Below, piece after piece: positions 1 through 8,697 of a stretch of 64,000 bases of DNA. Within the stretch, counting starts at the first letter, position 1. Each line of letters starts with the position of its first letter. The notes under the pieces are model-generated. The model had not been told where the DNA came from, made no database searches, and saw nothing but the letters and a program-made list of their open reading frames with translations. The translations under genes and the position numbers were made by a program. This DNA comes from Shewanella aquimarina (lineage in GTDB: Bacteria > Pseudomonadota > Gammaproteobacteria > Enterobacterales > Shewanellaceae): positions 248,001-312,000 of the forward strand of contig NZ_JAKIKY010000001.1 of the NCBI RefSeq assembly GCF_023349185.1, in the 5' to 3' direction.

Positions 1-1667
1 CTTATCAAGGCGTAGGCGGCGACCACCTGACCCTGCCCGACAACTGGCAGACGGCGGGTTCGAGCCAGGAGATGAGCGAGCTTTACAGCAGCCTCAACCC
101 ACTGGAGCTGTCGCTCAAGCGCAAGCGCGCTGGCATCGGCTTCGAGTATCAGGGTGAAGAGCTGTGGAGCACCTACGTCAACTACCAGCGTGAAGACAAA
201 ACCGGCCTCAAGCAGGCATCGGGCAGTTTCTTCAATCAGTCTATGATGCTGGCAGAGCCTGTGGACTACACCACAGACACGGTTGAGGCGGGTATCAAGC
301 TCAAGGGCGACAACTGGTTTACCGCCCTGGCCTACTCAGGCTCGAGTTTTAAGAATGAGTACAGCCAACTCACCTTCGACAACGCCTTTAATCCAACCTT
401 CGGCGCCCAGACTCAGGGCACCATGGCCTTAGACCCTGACAACGAGGCACACACAGTCTCGCTGATGGGCCAATACACGGCAGGCAGCACCATCATGAGC
501 GGCCGCGTGCATTATGGCCAGATGAGCCAGGATCAGGCGCTGGTGACCTCAGGTTATGTTTACACCACGCCAGTCGAGGCTGTGGATGCCAAGGTCGACA
601 TGAAGGGCGCTAATCTTAAAGTCGTGTCTCGTCTCAACCGCACGGTTCGCCTTAACGCCAGCTATGACTATAGCGACCGCAATAACAAGACCAATGTGGA
701 CGAGTGGACCCAGATCAGCATCAACTCCACCACAGGCAAGGTCGCCTACAACACCCCTTATGACTTCACGTCACAGCGGGCTAAAGTGGGCGCAGACTTC
801 CGCCTGAGTCGGGGCATGAAGCTGGATGCGGGTTATGACTTCCGCCGCGACGAGCGTAGCTATCAAGACCGCGAAACCACAGATGAAAACACGCTATGGG
901 CCAAGTTCCACCTGAGCGCGTTGGACAACTGGGATATGTGGATCAAGGGTAGCTATGGCGAGCGTGATGGCTCTACGTACCAGGCTTCTGAGTGGACCTC
1001 GAGCGAGTCTAACAGCCTGCTGCGCAAGTACAATCTGGCAGATCGTCAGCGCACCATGGTCGAGGCACGTATCAGCCACACGCCAATCGATGCACTGACT
1101 ATCGACTTCGGCGGCCGTTATGCCCTGGACGACTACAACGAGACCCAAATCGGTCTGACCGAGTCGAAAGATGTCAGCTATGACATCAACGCCAGCTACC
1201 TGATCAACGACGACATGATGGTGAATGCCTTCTACAATCGTCAAAACATCGACTCAGAGCAGGCAGGCAGCACCAACTTCGGCGCGCCTAACTGGTATGG
1301 TCTGGTAGAAGATCAGGTCGATGTGATCGGTGCCGGGTTTAGCTACAACAATCTGTTAGAGAAGAAACTGCGCCTGGGCGTGGACTACACCTACTCAGAT
1401 TCAAGCAGCAACACCCAGGTACAGCAGGGTCTCACCGGCGACTATGGGGATTACTGCGCCAAGGTCCATAACATCAATGTCTACGGCCAATATCAGGCCA
1501 GCGACAAGATGGCACTGCGTCTTGACTACAAGATGGAGAAATATGAGGACAATGACCCAGGTAACAGCATAAACCCAGACGGGATCTGGAACGTGGTCGG
1601 CTTTGGTTACAACAGCCATGACTACAATGCCCACCTGATCATGCTGAGCATGAGCTACAAGCTCTAA
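1..1667 (+). CDS. mtrB: MtrB/PioB-type outer-membrane beta-barrel, C-terminal part (5' end outside window)
   Basis: The reading frame is open from base 3, so the gene begins before the window; 554 residues are visible, against roughly 690 for the family. The protein alternates short polar turns with amphipathic strands rich in Tyr, Asn, Asp and Gly, and ends LSMSYKL, as expected for a large transmembrane barrel. MtrB forms the porin sheath that lets the periplasmic decahaem MtrA contact the surface decahaem MtrC in Shewanella metal reduction. The N-terminal signal peptide and CXXC motif used to recognise the family lie outside the window. The symbol rests on barrel character plus neighbours: cdaR, gntP, glxK and panP are, as I recall, the genes beside mtrCAB in Shewanella. 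A paralogue such as MtrE remains possible. Confidence 0.75.
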   Translation, partial: YQGVGGDHLTLPDNWQTAGSSQEMSELYSSLNPLELSLKRKRAGIGFEYQGEELWSTYVNYQREDKTGLKQASGSFFNQSMMLAEPVDYTTDTVEAGIKLKGDNWFTALAYSGSSFKNEYSQLTFDNAFNPTFGAQTQGTMALDPDNEAHTVSLMGQYTAGSTIMSGRVHYGQMSQDQALVTSGYVYTTPVEAVDAKVDMKGANLKVVSRLNRTVRLNASYDYSDRNNKTNVDEWTQISINSTTGKVAYNTPYDFTSQRAKVGADFRLSRGMKLDAGYDFRRDERSYQDRETTDENTLWAKFHLSALDNWDMWIKGSYGERDGSTYQASEWTSSESNSLLRKYNLADRQRTMVEARISHTPIDALTIDFGGRYALDDYNETQIGLTESKDVSYDINASYLINDDMMVNAFYNRQNIDSEQAGSTNFGAPNWYGLVEDQVDVIGAGFSYNNLLEKKLRLGVDYTYSDSSSNTQVQQGLTGDYGDYCAKVHNINVYGQYQASDKMALRLDYKMEKYEDNDPGNSINPDGIWNVVGFGYNSHDYNAHLIMLSMSYKL

Positions 1668-1700
1668 TCGGTAATTATCTAGTCGGTAATAACCCAGCTA

Positions 1701-1728
1701 AAAACCCGCGCCTGTCGCGGGTTTTTTT
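1701..1728 (+). terminator. Rho-independent terminator after mtrB
   Basis: The arms AAAACCCGCG and CGCGGGTTTT flank a five-base loop and run into seven T residues. It lies about 35 bases after the mtrB stop codon and would end the metal-reductase transcript. Confidence 0.9.
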
Positions 1729-1741
1729 ATGCTTCATCGTT

Positions 1742-1903
1742 ATACCAATCATAATAAATAATTGATCATGCTAGCTTGTTAAAACGCTCGCCAACTGCAT
1801 TAGTATTTTCAACTGTAAAATAACGACTTAGCTAAAAATTCTGCTTTGTTCTCAAGCATTTTTCCTACGCTATTTCTGATCACATACTTACTTTGATTGG
1901 TAT
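1742..1903 (+). mobile_element. 162-bp miniature inverted-repeat element, copy 1
   Basis: The ends are ATACCAATC and GATTGGTAT, a perfect 9-bp terminal inverted repeat. The interior contains the landmarks TAGCTTGTTAAAAC, TTTGTTCTCAAGC and GCGCTATTTCTGATCACAT, which recur in two other places in this window. All three copies are exactly 162 bp. There is no reading frame, so it would be a non-autonomous, MITE-like element. No convincing target-site duplication is visible. It sits between the mtrB terminator and cdaR, so cdaR must be transcribed from within or after the element, or read through from upstream. Confidence 0.85.
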
Positions 1904-1995
1904 TATTCGCCATCTCGCAAAAGCGTCCTCCAAGACTTTTGCCCATCGGGCTTTTGTCGTAAGCTCAAGCCACAACCCTTTGCCGACCCAGCGCC

Positions 1996-3159
1996 TTGTA
2001 CTTTCTCGACAATCAACTCGCCCAGCAGATAGTGGATCGCACCATGGCGATCATCGGCCACAACATCAATGTGATGAACAGCCAGGGGGTGATCCTCGGC
2101 TCCGGCGAGCCTCACCGTATCGGCTCCACCCACGAAGGTGCCCTGCTGGCCATCAGCCAGAACCGCACCGTCGCGCTCAACAGCGCCAGTGCAGCCAGCC
2201 TGCAGGGGGTCAAGCCCGGCATCAACCTGCCGCTGCACTATCAAGGGGAGATCATCGGCGTCATCGGCATCACGGGTGAGCCTGAACAACTGATGGCCTT
2301 CGGTGAGCTGTTGAAGATGACCGCCGAGATGATCGTCGAGCAGGCCAACTCCCTGGATGTAGCTCAGTGGCGTGCCCGTCAGCAGGAGGAGTTTATCCTG
2401 CAGCTGATAAAACCCGAGGGACGGGATCTCAACCACCTTAAGATCTGGGCCAAGCGTCTGGATATCGATCTCGAGCTGCCCAGGGTCGCGGCCGTGCTGC
2501 GCATCAACGACGATGGAGGTGACGAGCTGGCCAACTCTCAGCTCAAGACTGTGCTGCACCTGCTGGAGACCCCCTCCCGGGGCAACCTGATCGCCATGAC
2601 TTCGATGACGCAGCTGGTGATCCTCAAACCCGCCTTCCTCGACGGCAAGGCCTGGAGCGCCGAGGCCGAGAGCCTGCGCATCGACCGCCTGCTAAAGCGT
2701 CTGCCTAGTGAGCTGAGCGCCCGACTGAAGATCGCCCTGGGGCACTACTTCCCCAACACCATGGACATCAACCGCTCCTATCAGACGGCACTGGAGACCC
2801 TGAATTTCGGCCAGCAGCTGCAACCCGAGCGAAGCAAATACCTCTATGAAGACCATGCCCTGTTGGTGATGCTCTCCGGTCTCAAGCATGACTGGCGCGG
2901 CGAGCAGCTGCTCAGGCCCTTTCAGCGCCTCATCGACAAGGATAAAAACGCCCTGCTGCGCAGGACACTGGCAAGCTATCTGGGACATTTTGGCGATCAG
3001 CAGGCCTGTGCCAAGGCACTGTTTATCCATCGCAATACCCTAAGGTATCGCCTGGATAAGATAGCGCAAATCACTCAAGTGGATATTCACAAACTCGATG
3101 GCCTGTTACAGCTCTACCTGGGTCAGGTGCTGCTGAGCCGCGGCCATGACCAAGGCTAA
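1996..3159 (+). CDS. cdaR: CdaR-type transcriptional activator (sugar diacid / glycerate regulator)
   Basis: At 387 residues this matches the CdaR/SdaR family. Residues 1-135 are the sugar-diacid recognition domain (LAQQIVDRTM, NINVMNSQGVILGSG). The last 60 residues are the PucR-type helix-turn-helix, with CAKALFIHRNTLRYRLDKI as the recognition region. The family activates genes for uptake and use of glucarate, galactarate and glycerate; here the likely targets are the GntP permease and glycerate kinase about 7 kb downstream. The start is a TTG giving MYFLDNQ, which aligns with the family N-terminus. There is no good ribosome-binding site and no in-frame ATG upstream. A 162-bp mobile repeat ends only 92 bases before the start and may have altered the promoter. 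Confidence 0.88.
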   Translation: MYFLDNQLAQQIVDRTMAIIGHNINVMNSQGVILGSGEPHRIGSTHEGALLAISQNRTVALNSASAASLQGVKPGINLPLHYQGEIIGVIGITGEPEQLMAFGELLKMTAEMIVEQANSLDVAQWRARQQEEFILQLIKPEGRDLNHLKIWAKRLDIDLELPRVAAVLRINDDGGDELANSQLKTVLHLLETPSRGNLIAMTSMTQLVILKPAFLDGKAWSAEAESLRIDRLLKRLPSELSARLKIALGHYFPNTMDINRSYQTALETLNFGQQLQPERSKYLYEDHALLVMLSGLKHDWRGEQLLRPFQRLIDKDKNALLRRTLASYLGHFGDQQACAKALFIHRNTLRYRLDKIAQITQVDIHKLDGLLQLYLGQVLLSRGHDQG

Positions 3160-3181
3160 ATGATGGCAGTGGCAGACAGGC

Positions 3182-4873
3182 CTAGAAGTCGGGATCGCAA
3201 CTAAAGCTCACCCGCTCGCCGCTGATGGGATGGTTAAAGGCCAGATACTGGGCGTGCAGGTGCAGGCGATTCGCCTTAGCCCCGTAGAGATCGTCCCCTA
3301 TGATGGGCATACCCAAGCCATCCTGATGGGCGCAGTGCACCCTGAGCTGATGGGTACGCCCCGTCTTGGGAAACAGTGACAGCAAGGTGCTGCCCTCGTC
3401 TCTGGATTTTACCTCCCAATAGGTATGGGCGTGTTTTCCATGCTCGAAACACACCAGCTGACGCGGCCTGTCATCGAGATCCACCCGCAGCGGCAGCTTG
3501 ATCTCGCCCTCATCCCCCTGAACCTCACCGACCACCTTAGCAAGATAACGCTTCTCCACCGTGCGGCCGATAAACTGCTGCACCAGTGCGGTGTTGGCCT
3601 CACTGCTCAGGGCTATCACCATCAGACCAGAGGTGGACATATCCAGCCGGTGCACAATCAGCGGCCCGGTCGCCTTGGGAAAGGCCTGGCGCATGCGACT
3701 ATAAACGCTGTCGGTCACATGCTTGCCCGGTACAGAGAGAAACTCCGCCGGCTTGTTGACCACGGCGATCGCCTCATCCTGGTATATGATGGAGAGCGCT
3801 TTACCCTCGGCCGGATTGTTAAGCAGTGGGTTGTCATCCAGCGCCATACCACTCAGCATATGGGCCAAAATCGGCTCACACTTGCCATGGCAGGCACCAT
3901 AGAACTGCTTGTGTTGTTTCACTTCGGACTTGGGCGAGGCTCCCCACCAGAATTCAGCCATGGCAATGGGTTTAAGGCCGTTTTCGAAGGCAAACTGCAG
4001 CAGTTTGGGGGCGGCGCACTCCCCGGCTCCGGCAGGTGGAAACCCCTTGGGCGAGGCGCTAAACAGGCTGTTGAGATCCTTAATCTCGCCAGCCTGATTC
4101 AAGAACTGATACTGGGCAAACAATCTACGCTGCAACGCGCTCGACTGGCTGGCACGTTGCTGTTTTAGGGCCTCAATCTCATCGCGTAACTCACTCAGGC
4201 GGGTCTCGCGCGCGGCGATCTGGTCATCCCACTCAAGATTTAGCTGTCTGAGTCTATGCTTCTCGGCCACGCTCTCCCGGCCAAGCTGTTGCTGCAGGAC
4301 CTCGAAGGCCTGGGCATCGAGCCCTTGCCCCGCCTGACGTCTGGCCTTGCGCGACTTGCGATTCTCGATGATCTCTGCCCTCAGCGCGGCCACGGCCTGC
4401 TCTTTGGCGCCGTTGAGTCCCTTAAGCTCAGCCTCTAGCGTCACCAGCGCTGGGGCATTCTGTAAGGCCTCAAGCTTGTCGGTCAGTCGATTGATGGCCT
4501 GCTGCTCGCCATGAAAGAAGCTATCCTGGGTCAGCATGTCGAACACAGGCGGCACGAAGCCCGGCAGTAGATTCTGCTCGGCTAATTTGCCGGAAAAGGC
4601 CTTAAGATAGCCAAGCTCGCCTTCGCGGTTTTGCACCACCAACACGCCAAACATCTTACCTATGGCGCCCTCGCGCTGCCCCGTCAGGCCGAAGTTGTGT
4701 TGCCACTCCCCTTGATGCTCGAGATGCATTTGCAATTCATTCGCCGCCAACACACACAGCTCGTGGGGCTCATAATAGAAAGGAAAGGTAAACCGCTCAG
4801 GCAACGTGATGCCCTCGACCGAGGTGCTAAAGGGGGTGAAACATTGCTGGGCTGAATACATGGTGTCTGACAT
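3182..4873 (-). CDS. RluA-family pseudouridine synthase with long coiled-coil N-terminal half
   Basis: The C-terminal 200 residues are a standard RluA catalytic domain: NKPAEFLSVPGK near 373, IVHRLDMSTSGL with catalytic Asp411, and GRTHQLRVH near 505. It would isomerise uridine to pseudouridine in rRNA or tRNA. The protein is 563 residues, far longer than the 220-330 of ordinary RluA enzymes. Residues 120-255 are charged and helical, rich in Glu, Gln, Arg and Leu, and look like a coiled coil. Residues 280-335 hold several Cys (GAGEC, GACHGKC), a possible metal-binding insert. The start ATG gives MSDTMYSA; a second ATG four codons later is possible. It converges on cdaR with only 22 bases between stop codons and no terminator. 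Confidence 0.85.
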   Translation of the reverse strand: MSDTMYSAQQCFTPFSTSVEGITLPERFTFPFYYEPHELCVLAANELQMHLEHQGEWQHNFGLTGQREGAIGKMFGVLVVQNREGELGYLKAFSGKLAEQNLLPGFVPPVFDMLTQDSFFHGEQQAINRLTDKLEALQNAPALVTLEAELKGLNGAKEQAVAALRAEIIENRKSRKARRQAGQGLDAQAFEVLQQQLGRESVAEKHRLRQLNLEWDDQIAARETRLSELRDEIEALKQQRASQSSALQRRLFAQYQFLNQAGEIKDLNSLFSASPKGFPPAGAGECAAPKLLQFAFENGLKPIAMAEFWWGASPKSEVKQHKQFYGACHGKCEPILAHMLSGMALDDNPLLNNPAEGKALSIIYQDEAIAVVNKPAEFLSVPGKHVTDSVYSRMRQAFPKATGPLIVHRLDMSTSGLMVIALSSEANTALVQQFIGRTVEKRYLAKVVGEVQGDEGEIKLPLRVDLDDRPRQLVCFEHGKHAHTYWEVKSRDEGSTLLSLFPKTGRTHQLRVHCAHQDGLGMPIIGDDLYGAKANRLHLHAQYLAFNHPISGERVSFSCDPDF

Positions 4874-5096
4874 TTTGAGTAAATACGGCTATCGGCTGGC
4901 CCAATGAAGATGGGAGGCCCGTTCTGAAAGCGGGGATTTTACGCGCTCACGGCGGTGAAGTCATGCCGCTAAGCTCTTTTTTTGCCCTATAGGCCAGTTA
5001 AGAAGCCTTAGTTTGTATGCTAAGGCGGTGGACAATAGATCAGGCGATGGCGTCCTTGCCGGCAAGGCCGACTCAGTAATATCTATCAGTCATGAG
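4874..5096. other. Intergenic region upstream of the pseudouridine synthase
   Basis: No credible gene is seen. There is a hairpin with arms GCCTTAG and CTAAGGC (5005-5026, 8-base loop, no T-run) and a perfect 12-bp palindrome CTTGCCGGCAAG near 5054. The part next to the pseudouridine synthase should hold its promoter, but no clear -35/-10 pair stands out. Confidence 0.5.
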
Positions 5097-5232
5097 GTGA
5101 TACTAAGTTAGATGTGAGACCAAGTTAGCCGTGAGACTAAGTCAGGCGTCATACTAAGCTAGCCGTGCCACCGAACCGTATGTGACGCTAAACGGGCTGT
5201 GACACTAAACAGGTTGTGACACTAGGCGCGGC
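5097..5232. repeat. 17-bp degenerate tandem repeat, eight units, running into the exporter gene 3' end
   Basis: Units begin at 5097, 5114, 5131, 5148, 5165, 5182, 5199 and 5216. Typical units are GTGAGACTAAGTCAGGC and GTGACACTAAACAGGTT. The phase is kept exactly at 17 bp while the sequence drifts, with GTGA-ACTAAG the best conserved part. The last two units overlap the stop codon of the neighbouring exporter gene. Confidence 0.85.
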
Positions 5233-6176
5233 TGTATCACCAGGTGATTGATATATTTCAGTGCGACATAAGAAACCACCACAGTCGCGACCATGAGCTC
5301 GAGTCCCGCCAGGTTTCGCACCTGCTGTACATAGTGAGACTGCATTCCCTCGAGTGCCATCCAGTTTGCCATCTTAAACAGTGCGGTACTGCCGATCACC
5401 ATGGGGAAGGTAAAGGCCGCGTAACCAGGGCTAAAGGGCAGTCTCAAGAGTTTATAAAACGCCAGGTAGATAATGACCGTCATCAACACGGCGATACCAA
5501 ACAGCAGGGCGATGGTCACAGGCGATGGCGTGGCGGTTACCGTTAGGTAGCCTGCCAGCGAGAGACTGGCCGGCGCCGCCAGAATGGCCATGGTGGGTTT
5601 TGCCGCATCCGGCACCTCATGGGTAAACATCAAGCGATAGATCATCAAAGGCAGCATCACCGCATAGGCCAGCATACCGAAGATAAGCGCGCCCTGTGCA
5701 ATGGGAGCCAGTACTGTCGTGCCCGAAAAAGAGACATCCGCAACAATGATGCCAACAGGTGGCACAAACCAGCTGGGTACCATGTGGTGCAGCTCAAAAT
5801 CCTTAGCCCTGTGATAAATGAAGCTCACCAGGAAGACTATGTGTAATACCACAGCCGCTAACCACAGGCCATCGCCCGCTAGCGGATAAAATTGCCCCAG
5901 AGAGTTGGATACCACCATGGTCGCCATCGAAAATGTCGGCACGACACTGCCGACCACGGGATGGGCAAGGTCCTGTCTCAGCAGATGATTATGAAAGAAA
6001 AACTTAATCGTCAATATGGCGAGCAGAACGCTGGCAATACCTGCACTAACCCACTGACCATAACCATTGAGTTCGGCGAAGTTTTCCCAGCACCAGCCTA
6101 AACTGGCGATGCCCAGCGCCAAGCCCGCCATAGGTGTGGGTACGCCCATTACTGCCTTTTTCGTTCTTTGAATCAT
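5205..6176 (-). CDS. TDT-family (TehA/SLAC1/Ssu1-like) membrane transporter
   Basis: The 323-residue protein has about ten hydrophobic segments and begins with the family signature VPTPMAGLALGIASLGWCW; HPVVGSVVPTFSMATMVVS near residue 75 is also typical. The tellurite-resistance/dicarboxylate transporter family includes TehA, malate carriers and sulfite exporters (Ssu1). It is divergent from a LysR regulator that resembles YeiE, so sulfite or another small anion is a plausible substrate; that is inference. The start ATG gives MIQRTKK. Its 3' end lies inside a 17-bp tandem repeat, so the last residues (LVSQPV) are encoded by repeat units. Confidence 0.85.
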   Translation of the reverse strand: MIQRTKKAVMGVPTPMAGLALGIASLGWCWENFAELNGYGQWVSAGIASVLLAILTIKFFFHNHLLRQDLAHPVVGSVVPTFSMATMVVSNSLGQFYPLAGDGLWLAAVVLHIVFLVSFIYHRAKDFELHHMVPSWFVPPVGIIVADVSFSGTTVLAPIAQGALIFGMLAYAVMLPLMIYRLMFTHEVPDAAKPTMAILAAPASLSLAGYLTVTATPSPVTIALLFGIAVLMTVIIYLAFYKLLRLPFSPGYAAFTFPMVIGSTALFKMANWMALEGMQSHYVQQVRNLAGLELMVATVVVSYVALKYINHLVIQPRLVSQPV

Positions 6177-6232
6177 AACAATCTCAATCAGGTTCGTTTC
6201 TCTACAGCAATAATACGCTTGCCTTTTGTTCC

Positions 6233-6254
6233 GTTATATCTAATTATTTATAAC
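6233..6254. promoter_or_regulatory. Palindromic site between divergent exporter and LysR genes
   Basis: GTTATA and TATAAC are perfect 6-bp arms separated by ten A/T-rich bases. Position (between divergent genes) and the T-N11-A form fit a LysR-type binding site. The likely binder is the adjacent regulator, controlling itself and the exporter. Confidence 0.5.
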
Positions 6255-6288
6255 AAGCGTTCAGAATAACTAAACGCAAAGGCACTTA

Positions 6289-6344
6289 TACCTAAGTGCT
6301 AATACCTAAGCGTTAACGCCCAAACATAAGCCCCAAACATAAGC
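6289..6344. repeat. Two short tandem repeats before the LysR start
   Basis: TACCTAAGTGCTAA is followed directly by TACCTAAGCGTTAA (14 bp, two units). After two bases CCCAAACATAAGC occurs twice in exact tandem (13 bp, 6319-6331 and 6332-6344). The stretch ends 17 bases before the LysR ATG and no Shine-Dalgarno is obvious. Confidence 0.75.
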
Positions 6345-6360
6345 ACCCGAGCATCAAGCC

Positions 6361-7257
6361 ATGGCCAGTCACATCTCACTCAAACAGCTGAAGGTGTTTA
6401 GCACCCTCACTCAACACAAGACCCTAACCGCGGCGGCGGACAGCCTGTATCTCTCTAAGGCCGCCGTGAGTATGGCGCTGGCTGAGCTGGAGAAGCAGCT
6501 CGGCCACCACCTGTTCGATCGGGTCAACAACCGCCTGATCCTCAATCAGGAGGGGCACAAGCTACAGCCCCTGGCCGATGAACTCCTTAACAGGGCCAGC
6601 GATATCGAACACCTCTTCAGCGATGTACAAGCACTCTGTGGCCAACTTCGTATCGGCGCCAGCGATACCCTGGGCAATCAGGTGGCCCCCTATCTTCTGA
6701 GTGACTTTCGTCGTCACACCGGGCATGAGCGGCAAAGCCTGTTTATCTCCAACTCGGCCGAGATCTGCGACAAGCTTGTCGACTACGAACTGGATATCGC
6801 GCTAATCGAAGGAAAGATTCAACACCCGGAACTCGACACAACCCCTTTCAGCGCAGATGAGATGTGTGTGATCTGTCCACCGAATCATCCCCTGCCGGCT
6901 AATGTCGAGATCCCGCTAAGGGAACTGGAAGCCAGTCCCTGGATCCTGCGCGAGCCTGGCTCGGGCTCACGGGAATTCTTTCTGCGCCTGATTGCCCCGA
7001 GGCTTCAGCAATGGCATGAAGCCTTCCAGCTCAATAACACAGAGGCCCTGATCAACTCGGTCTCGGCCGGCCTCGGCCTGGCTTGCCTGTCACGTCTGTC
7101 TGCCGAACCAGCAATTCGTGACGGCCGAGTCAAGGTACTCAAACTGCCACTAAACATGAGCCGCCGCTTCTGGTTGCTGGTCCACAAGGAGAAATACCTC
7201 AGCCCGCTGCTGAGAAGCTTTATCGATTTCAGTCATCAATGGGAGCGGGAGCATTAA
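6361..7257 (+). CDS. LysR-family transcriptional regulator, YeiE-like
   Basis: The protein has 298 residues with a typical winged helix-turn-helix (ISLKQLKVFSTLTQHKTLTA, then KAAVSMALAELEKQLG) and the two-lobed effector domain. The sequence PWILREPGSGSREFF in the effector domain and the overall pattern resemble E. coli YeiE more than CysB or MetR. YeiE-type proteins have been described as sulfite-responsive, which fits the divergent TDT exporter. The ATG start gives MASHISLK, the family N-terminus. It lacks a clear Shine-Dalgarno and is preceded by short tandem repeats. Confidence 0.88.
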   Translation: MASHISLKQLKVFSTLTQHKTLTAAADSLYLSKAAVSMALAELEKQLGHHLFDRVNNRLILNQEGHKLQPLADELLNRASDIEHLFSDVQALCGQLRIGASDTLGNQVAPYLLSDFRRHTGHERQSLFISNSAEICDKLVDYELDIALIEGKIQHPELDTTPFSADEMCVICPPNHPLPANVEIPLRELEASPWILREPGSGSREFFLRLIAPRLQQWHEAFQLNNTEALINSVSAGLGLACLSRLSAEPAIRDGRVKVLKLPLNMSRRFWLLVHKEKYLSPLLRSFIDFSHQWEREH

Positions 7258-7579
7258 CAGTAGCCTAATGGCTCACGCCAATTTTAAGATTTATTGGGGA
7301 GAGTTGTTTTGATCTAAGTCGCTGTCTGGCAGAGTGAGGCCGGGTTTCGCAAGACTAAAGGAATCAGGTCTAGCTAAGTGGCTAGAAAGCCACGCTTTGT
7401 GCCCAAACTGCCACAGAGAAGTGCATGACTGAATTAACAGATCTCAAATAATAGCGTCAATGTATAAAAACTATCTAGGCTTATGCACGAGTAAAGGTGC
7501 AAAGTATAGGTGCAACAAGTAAAACAAATTCGCGCCTCCGGCGCGCCAATTTAGGCGTTTTACCTAACAAGGAATAAAG
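7258..7579. other. AT-richer intergenic region before the DUF4344 gene
   Basis: No gene is seen. Near the right end a GC hairpin has arms CGCGCC and GGCGCG (7531-7545), followed at once by TTAGG and CCTAA arms (7551-7567). The base composition is visibly more A/T-rich than the flanking core genes and stays so through the next gene. It may mark one edge of an inserted islet. Confidence 0.45.
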
Positions 7580-8371
7580 GTGAATATCATAAAATCTATA
7601 ATGCTTGCTGTCGTGAGTGCTTGCATCATGGCCAATTCTGCCTACGGCGAGGTTGGTGCGCGCCTCGAGTACAAGCATCCTGGCGATATCACGCAAAAGA
7701 CAGTAAGAGACGAACTCATTGCCTCGGGGGCCGTTGACACTGCGGTGCTGTTTATCAATGAACAGTTCAAGCTTAATCAAGCTGTCATCATTTCCTTTGG
7801 TGGAAATGATGGTCCACTGTTTGATGCACAGCGCAATAGCATCATGATTCCCTACACATTCATTGATGAGGTTAGGCACAGATTCGAGCAGGCAAACTAT
7901 GATAAGGCGGGTGTTACTCCTGAGCAGGCCACAGAAGACGCCTTGCTACATACCATATTTCATGAGTTGGCCCATGCCCTGATATACATGTACCAGCTGC
8001 CAGTGCTGGGAAAAGAGGAAGATGCCGCCGATGCACTCGCGACTACACTACTGATCGAGTTTTTCGATGATGGTCAGGAAATTGCGCTAAGTTCGGCCGA
8101 TCTATTTGATCTAGAAAGTGATGACAGAGACGTCCTTGAAGATGAAGACTTTTGGGATGAGCATAGCTTAGACGATCAGAGATATTTCAGCACCCTATGT
8201 CACATATACGGCAGTGATCCTGACAAATATACTGTCATAGTGAAAGAAGGATTGCTGGGGGAAGAGAGGGCCGAGTTATGCATCGAGGAGTATGCTGCCA
8301 TCTCACAGAGCTGGCTCACCATACTAAATACTTATATCTCGGATAACAAAACCGATACGCCCCGACAGTAA
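7580..8371 (+). CDS. DUF4344-type putative metallopeptidase, exported
   Basis: The 263-residue product starts with a signal peptide (MNIIKSIMLAVVSACIMANS, cleavage probably after AYG), so it acts in the periplasm or outside. Residues 128-132 are HELAH, a zinc-metallopeptidase HExxH motif, with acidic residues at 146-151 (EEDAAD) able to supply the third ligand. The layout matches the DUF4344 putative metallopeptidase family; no substrate is known to me. The GTG start has AAGG seven bases upstream. The gene is A/T-richer than its neighbours and stands alone between two long gene-free stretches, which suggests acquisition by transfer. Confidence 0.8.
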   Translation: MNIIKSIMLAVVSACIMANSAYGEVGARLEYKHPGDITQKTVRDELIASGAVDTAVLFINEQFKLNQAVIISFGGNDGPLFDAQRNSIMIPYTFIDEVRHRFEQANYDKAGVTPEQATEDALLHTIFHELAHALIYMYQLPVLGKEEDAADALATTLLIEFFDDGQEIALSSADLFDLESDDRDVLEDEDFWDEHSLDDQRYFSTLCHIYGSDPDKYTVIVKEGLLGEERAELCIEEYAAISQSWLTILNTYISDNKTDTPRQ

Positions 8372-8697
8372 CAAACGAGCAAGCCTCAAAGAAACAGATC
8401 TAAGATAGTTAGCCCGTGGACCTTGGAAGTTAATGGTTGTTTCTTGCGCCTACCCCGATCGCACCAAAAGGTACACAAGCCGATATAAAACAACAACTTA
8501 CCAAAACAGCAATGGCTGTTCCCTTACAGGAGAACCCACTGGGATGTGTTCGAATAACATCCCAGCTTAACTGACAGTTCTATATCCATGAGTATGGACT
8601 GTAGGCCCGAAGCTTTGCTCTACTCGCCGTGCCAAAAAAGTGTTTGCAAAAAATCGCCGCACAGACGAAAAAGCCCACCCCGTTAAACAGACCAGGG
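8372..8697. other. Intergenic region with a strong inverted repeat
   Basis: No gene is seen. At 8539-8565 CTGGGATGT and ACATCCCAG form a perfect 9-bp inverted repeat with a 9-base loop. No T-run follows in either direction, so it is not a standard terminator. It may be a protein-binding site or the edge of the islet that carries the preceding metallopeptidase gene. Confidence 0.5.

Noticed and set aside
5097-5232. CRISPR-like array
   Set aside because: The units are contiguous with no unique spacers and are only 17 bp; no cas gene is in the window.
7531-7570. Possible integron attC site before the DUF4344 gene
   Set aside because: Hairpins are present but the conserved attC core sequences at both ends are not, and no cassette array or integrase is near.
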